Shown: positions 4,369-5,802 of the stretch, piece after piece | Numbering within the stretch: position 1 is the first letter of the stretch | Layout: every line of letters begins with the position of its first letter | Source: Candidatus Zixiibacteriota bacterium | GTDB taxonomy: Bacteria; Zixibacteria; MSB-5A5; GN15; JAAZOE01 | DNA: 5,802 nt | Assembly (NCBI GenBank): GCA_030588275.1 | Contig: JAUUYJ010000170.1 | Coordinates: 1-5,802, forward strand | Direction of reading: 5' to 3' | Translations under genes and position numbers: made by a program | Notes under the pieces: generated by a model | The model's input: the letters and a program-made list of their open reading frames with translations, nothing else | What the model was told of the DNA's origin: nothing | Database searches by the model: none

Positions 4369-5802
4369 TTTGTTCTCCGTCTATAAAAATTCTGTTCCAC
4401 CATTCAAAACTCAAAAGAGACCAGATAAGCAGACGATGATTGGCTCGCCCAGAGATATGCTCTCCTAAAATTTTCTCAATGTAAGGTCTCTGAAAATATC
4501 CCCGGTCAAGGCTCCGCTCACACAGGATCGTGCTTTCGATATACTCGACCAACTGCTTCATATACCAACTCTGCTCCGGTGCCGAGAATCCCTGTTTTCG
4601 ATTTACAATTATTTCGTTCGGCAAAATATTTTCCATCGCCTTGCGAAAGACATATTTCCCCGACAGATTGACATCAGTTTCAGCCGCCTTGATCCAGCTA
4701 TTGTTCAACAGGTACTTGTCTGGAATACCAGTCGTAAAATCGACCAGTTCATTATCAAGAAACGGCACCCGCGATTCAAGCGAGTGGGCCATGCTGAGTT
4801 TATCCTCAATTACCAGAATACCATGCAGAAATGTTTTGGCATCAAAATATAAGGCTCGCTTCAGAAGCGATTCCGGCTGACCGTTTTTGAATATTTTGTT
4901 CATCGAATCAAGCGGCGAGTAGCCGTTGAACCGGCGCATCATATCGCGGCTGAAAAACTGTTTCCGTTTATCATCCCCGATCAATCGGGACCAATACTTA
5001 TATGTTACCGATTCAAATTCATCGGGAGTCTGACTGGCCATCGCCGGCATATATCGCCAGGGGTAACCGGCCAGCGTTTCATCTCCGCCCGCTCCGGCCA
5101 ATACTACCTTGACAAATTTTCCAGCCAACTGCGAAATATAGTAATGCGGGTACGACATTCCGACTCGTAAATCTTCGGTGTGGTGAATAACGCGCGGCAA
5201 GGCCCACTCCAGATCGCCGGCGTGCATAACCATCTGGTAATGCTCTGTGCCATAGGCGCGAGACATCACCTCCGCCTTCTTCCGTTCGTCAAAAAAGTTT
5301 TCAATGCTCACTGCGGTAGCAGTATCAAAACCACCGGTAAAGGTCATAAGTCGCGGAATCTCAGACGAAGCATAAGCGGTAATAGATCCCGAATCCATAC
5401 CGCCACTTAGGTACGTCCCAACCGGCACGTCGGCCACCAACTGCCGTTTGACCGCCTGGCCAAACAGTTCGCGAAGCGTGTTTACATAATAATCTTCCCC
5501 TCGGTCGGCATCTTCGCGGAAATCAAAATCCCAGTATTTTTGGTGTAGTACCTGCGCTCCCTGAAGCATTATAAATTGTCCAGGAGGAACCATCTTGATA
5601 CCGTCAAACAGAGTCGTATCGCCAAAATTATTCTGAAAAGTAAAATACTCGCACAACGCCGCATCATTCAGCTTGGCAGAAACCCCATCAACCTCCAAAA
5701 GCCCTTTTATCTCAGATGAGAAGCAGAGAAGATTATTTTTCAGGGAGTAATAGAGTGGCTTGGCACCATATCGATCACGAGCCAAAATTAAGCGATTATG
5801 AC
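4265..5802 (-). CDS. asnB: Asparagine synthetase (glutamine-hydrolysing)-like amidotransferase, N-terminus outside window
   Basis: Enzymes of this family use ATP to activate a carboxylate (aspartate in true AsnB) and amidate it with ammonia from glutamine. The visible 511 residues begin within the end of the class II glutaminase domain (LILARDRYGAKPLYY) and include the whole synthetase domain. The catalytic N-terminal cysteine and start codon lie beyond 5802. Counting visible residues, the ATP pyrophosphatase loop SGGMDS is at 132-137, the second loop AGAGGDE at 235-241, SLESRVPFLD near 340-349 and KQGFSAP at 402-408. In the second loop an alanine replaces the acidic residue usually seen in SGEGxDE or SGDGGDE. 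The family usually ends near FEWWNRIF. Here about 36 more residues run into the radical SAM gene before TGA at 4265-4267. The product may be true asparagine synthetase or a paralog amidating a sugar or peptide; such paralogs are common in surface polysaccharide loci. The gene symbol is by family only. Confidence 0.88.
   Translation of the reverse strand, partial: HNRLILARDRYGAKPLYYSLKNNLLCFSSEIKGLLEVDGVSAKLNDAALCEYFTFQNNFGDTTLFDGIKMVPPGQFIMLQGAQVLHQKYWDFDFREDADRGEDYYVNTLRELFGQAVKRQLVADVPVGTYLSGGMDSGSITAYASSEIPRLMTFTGGFDTATAVSIENFFDERKKAEVMSRAYGTEHYQMVMHAGDLEWALPRVIHHTEDLRVGMSYPHYYISQLAGKFVKVVLAGAGGDETLAGYPWRYMPAMASQTPDEFESVTYKYWSRLIGDDKRKQFFSRDMMRRFNGYSPLDSMNKIFKNGQPESLLKRALYFDAKTFLHGILVIEDKLSMAHSLESRVPFLDNELVDFTTGIPDKYLLNNSWIKAAETDVNLSGKYVFRKAMENILPNEIIVNRKQGFSAPEQSWYMKQLVEYIESTILCERSLDRGYFQRPYIEKILGEHISGRANHRLLIWSLLSFEWWNRIFIDGEQSETVEKIEKYSDHRSRYQPLSQTDGGSVSEPSYG
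4375..4378 (-). promoter_or_regulatory. Ribosome binding site deciding the GTG start of the radical SAM gene
   Basis: GGAG on the minus strand lies 6 nt before GTG at 4366-4368, inside the 3' part of the AsnB-like frame. It supports GTG over the ATG at 4297-4299, which lacks a Shine-Dalgarno. Confidence 0.7.

Noticed and set aside
1..5802. CRISPR array, insertion sequence, toxin-antitoxin pair or phage genes
   Set aside because: I saw no repeated spacer units, terminal inverted repeats, transposase motifs or small paired genes anywhere in the window.

Overview
All genes in this window lie on the minus strand, so transcription runs from the right edge (5802) toward the left edge (1). The window is bacterial: it carries the widely conserved thrS-infC-rpmI-rplT translation operon, Shine-Dalgarno sites before most genes, and a tRNA with an encoded CCA end. 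The operon order is too common to place the organism. The moderate base composition, the long charged tail on IF3 and the AsnB/radical SAM pair would fit an uncultivated lineage such as the FCB/Zixibacteria group, but that is a low-confidence guess.

Right half (about 3370-5802): a partial asparagine-synthetase-like amidotransferase runs off the right edge, with its N-terminal glutaminase active site outside the window. A radical SAM protein with a SPASM/twitch-like C-terminal cysteine set follows immediately. The two reading frames overlap by 104 nt and are very likely co-transcribed. The pair looks like an accessory module, perhaps for glycan or peptide modification, whose remaining genes would lie to the right of the window.

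Middle (3149-3369): a good sigma70-type promoter, then tRNA-Val(GAC), then a GC-containing hairpin followed by a U-rich stretch. That hairpin ends 14 nt before the thrS start codon. I see no separate good promoter for thrS, so the tRNA promoter may drive the whole operon with the hairpin acting as a partial terminator or attenuator.

Left half (1-3148): thrS, infC, rpmI and rplT, tightly packed. They make threonyl-tRNA synthetase, initiation factor IF3 and ribosomal proteins bL35 and uL20-type L20 (bL20); rplT is cut by the left edge. The clearest unusual signal is the infC start. It has a strong AGGAGG 7 nt upstream of an ATA codon, and that ATA overlaps the thrS TAA stop as ATAA. A conventional-start prediction would wrongly shorten IF3 by 26 conserved residues. 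I did not find a clearly new defence or mobile system, CRISPR array or insertion sequence here.
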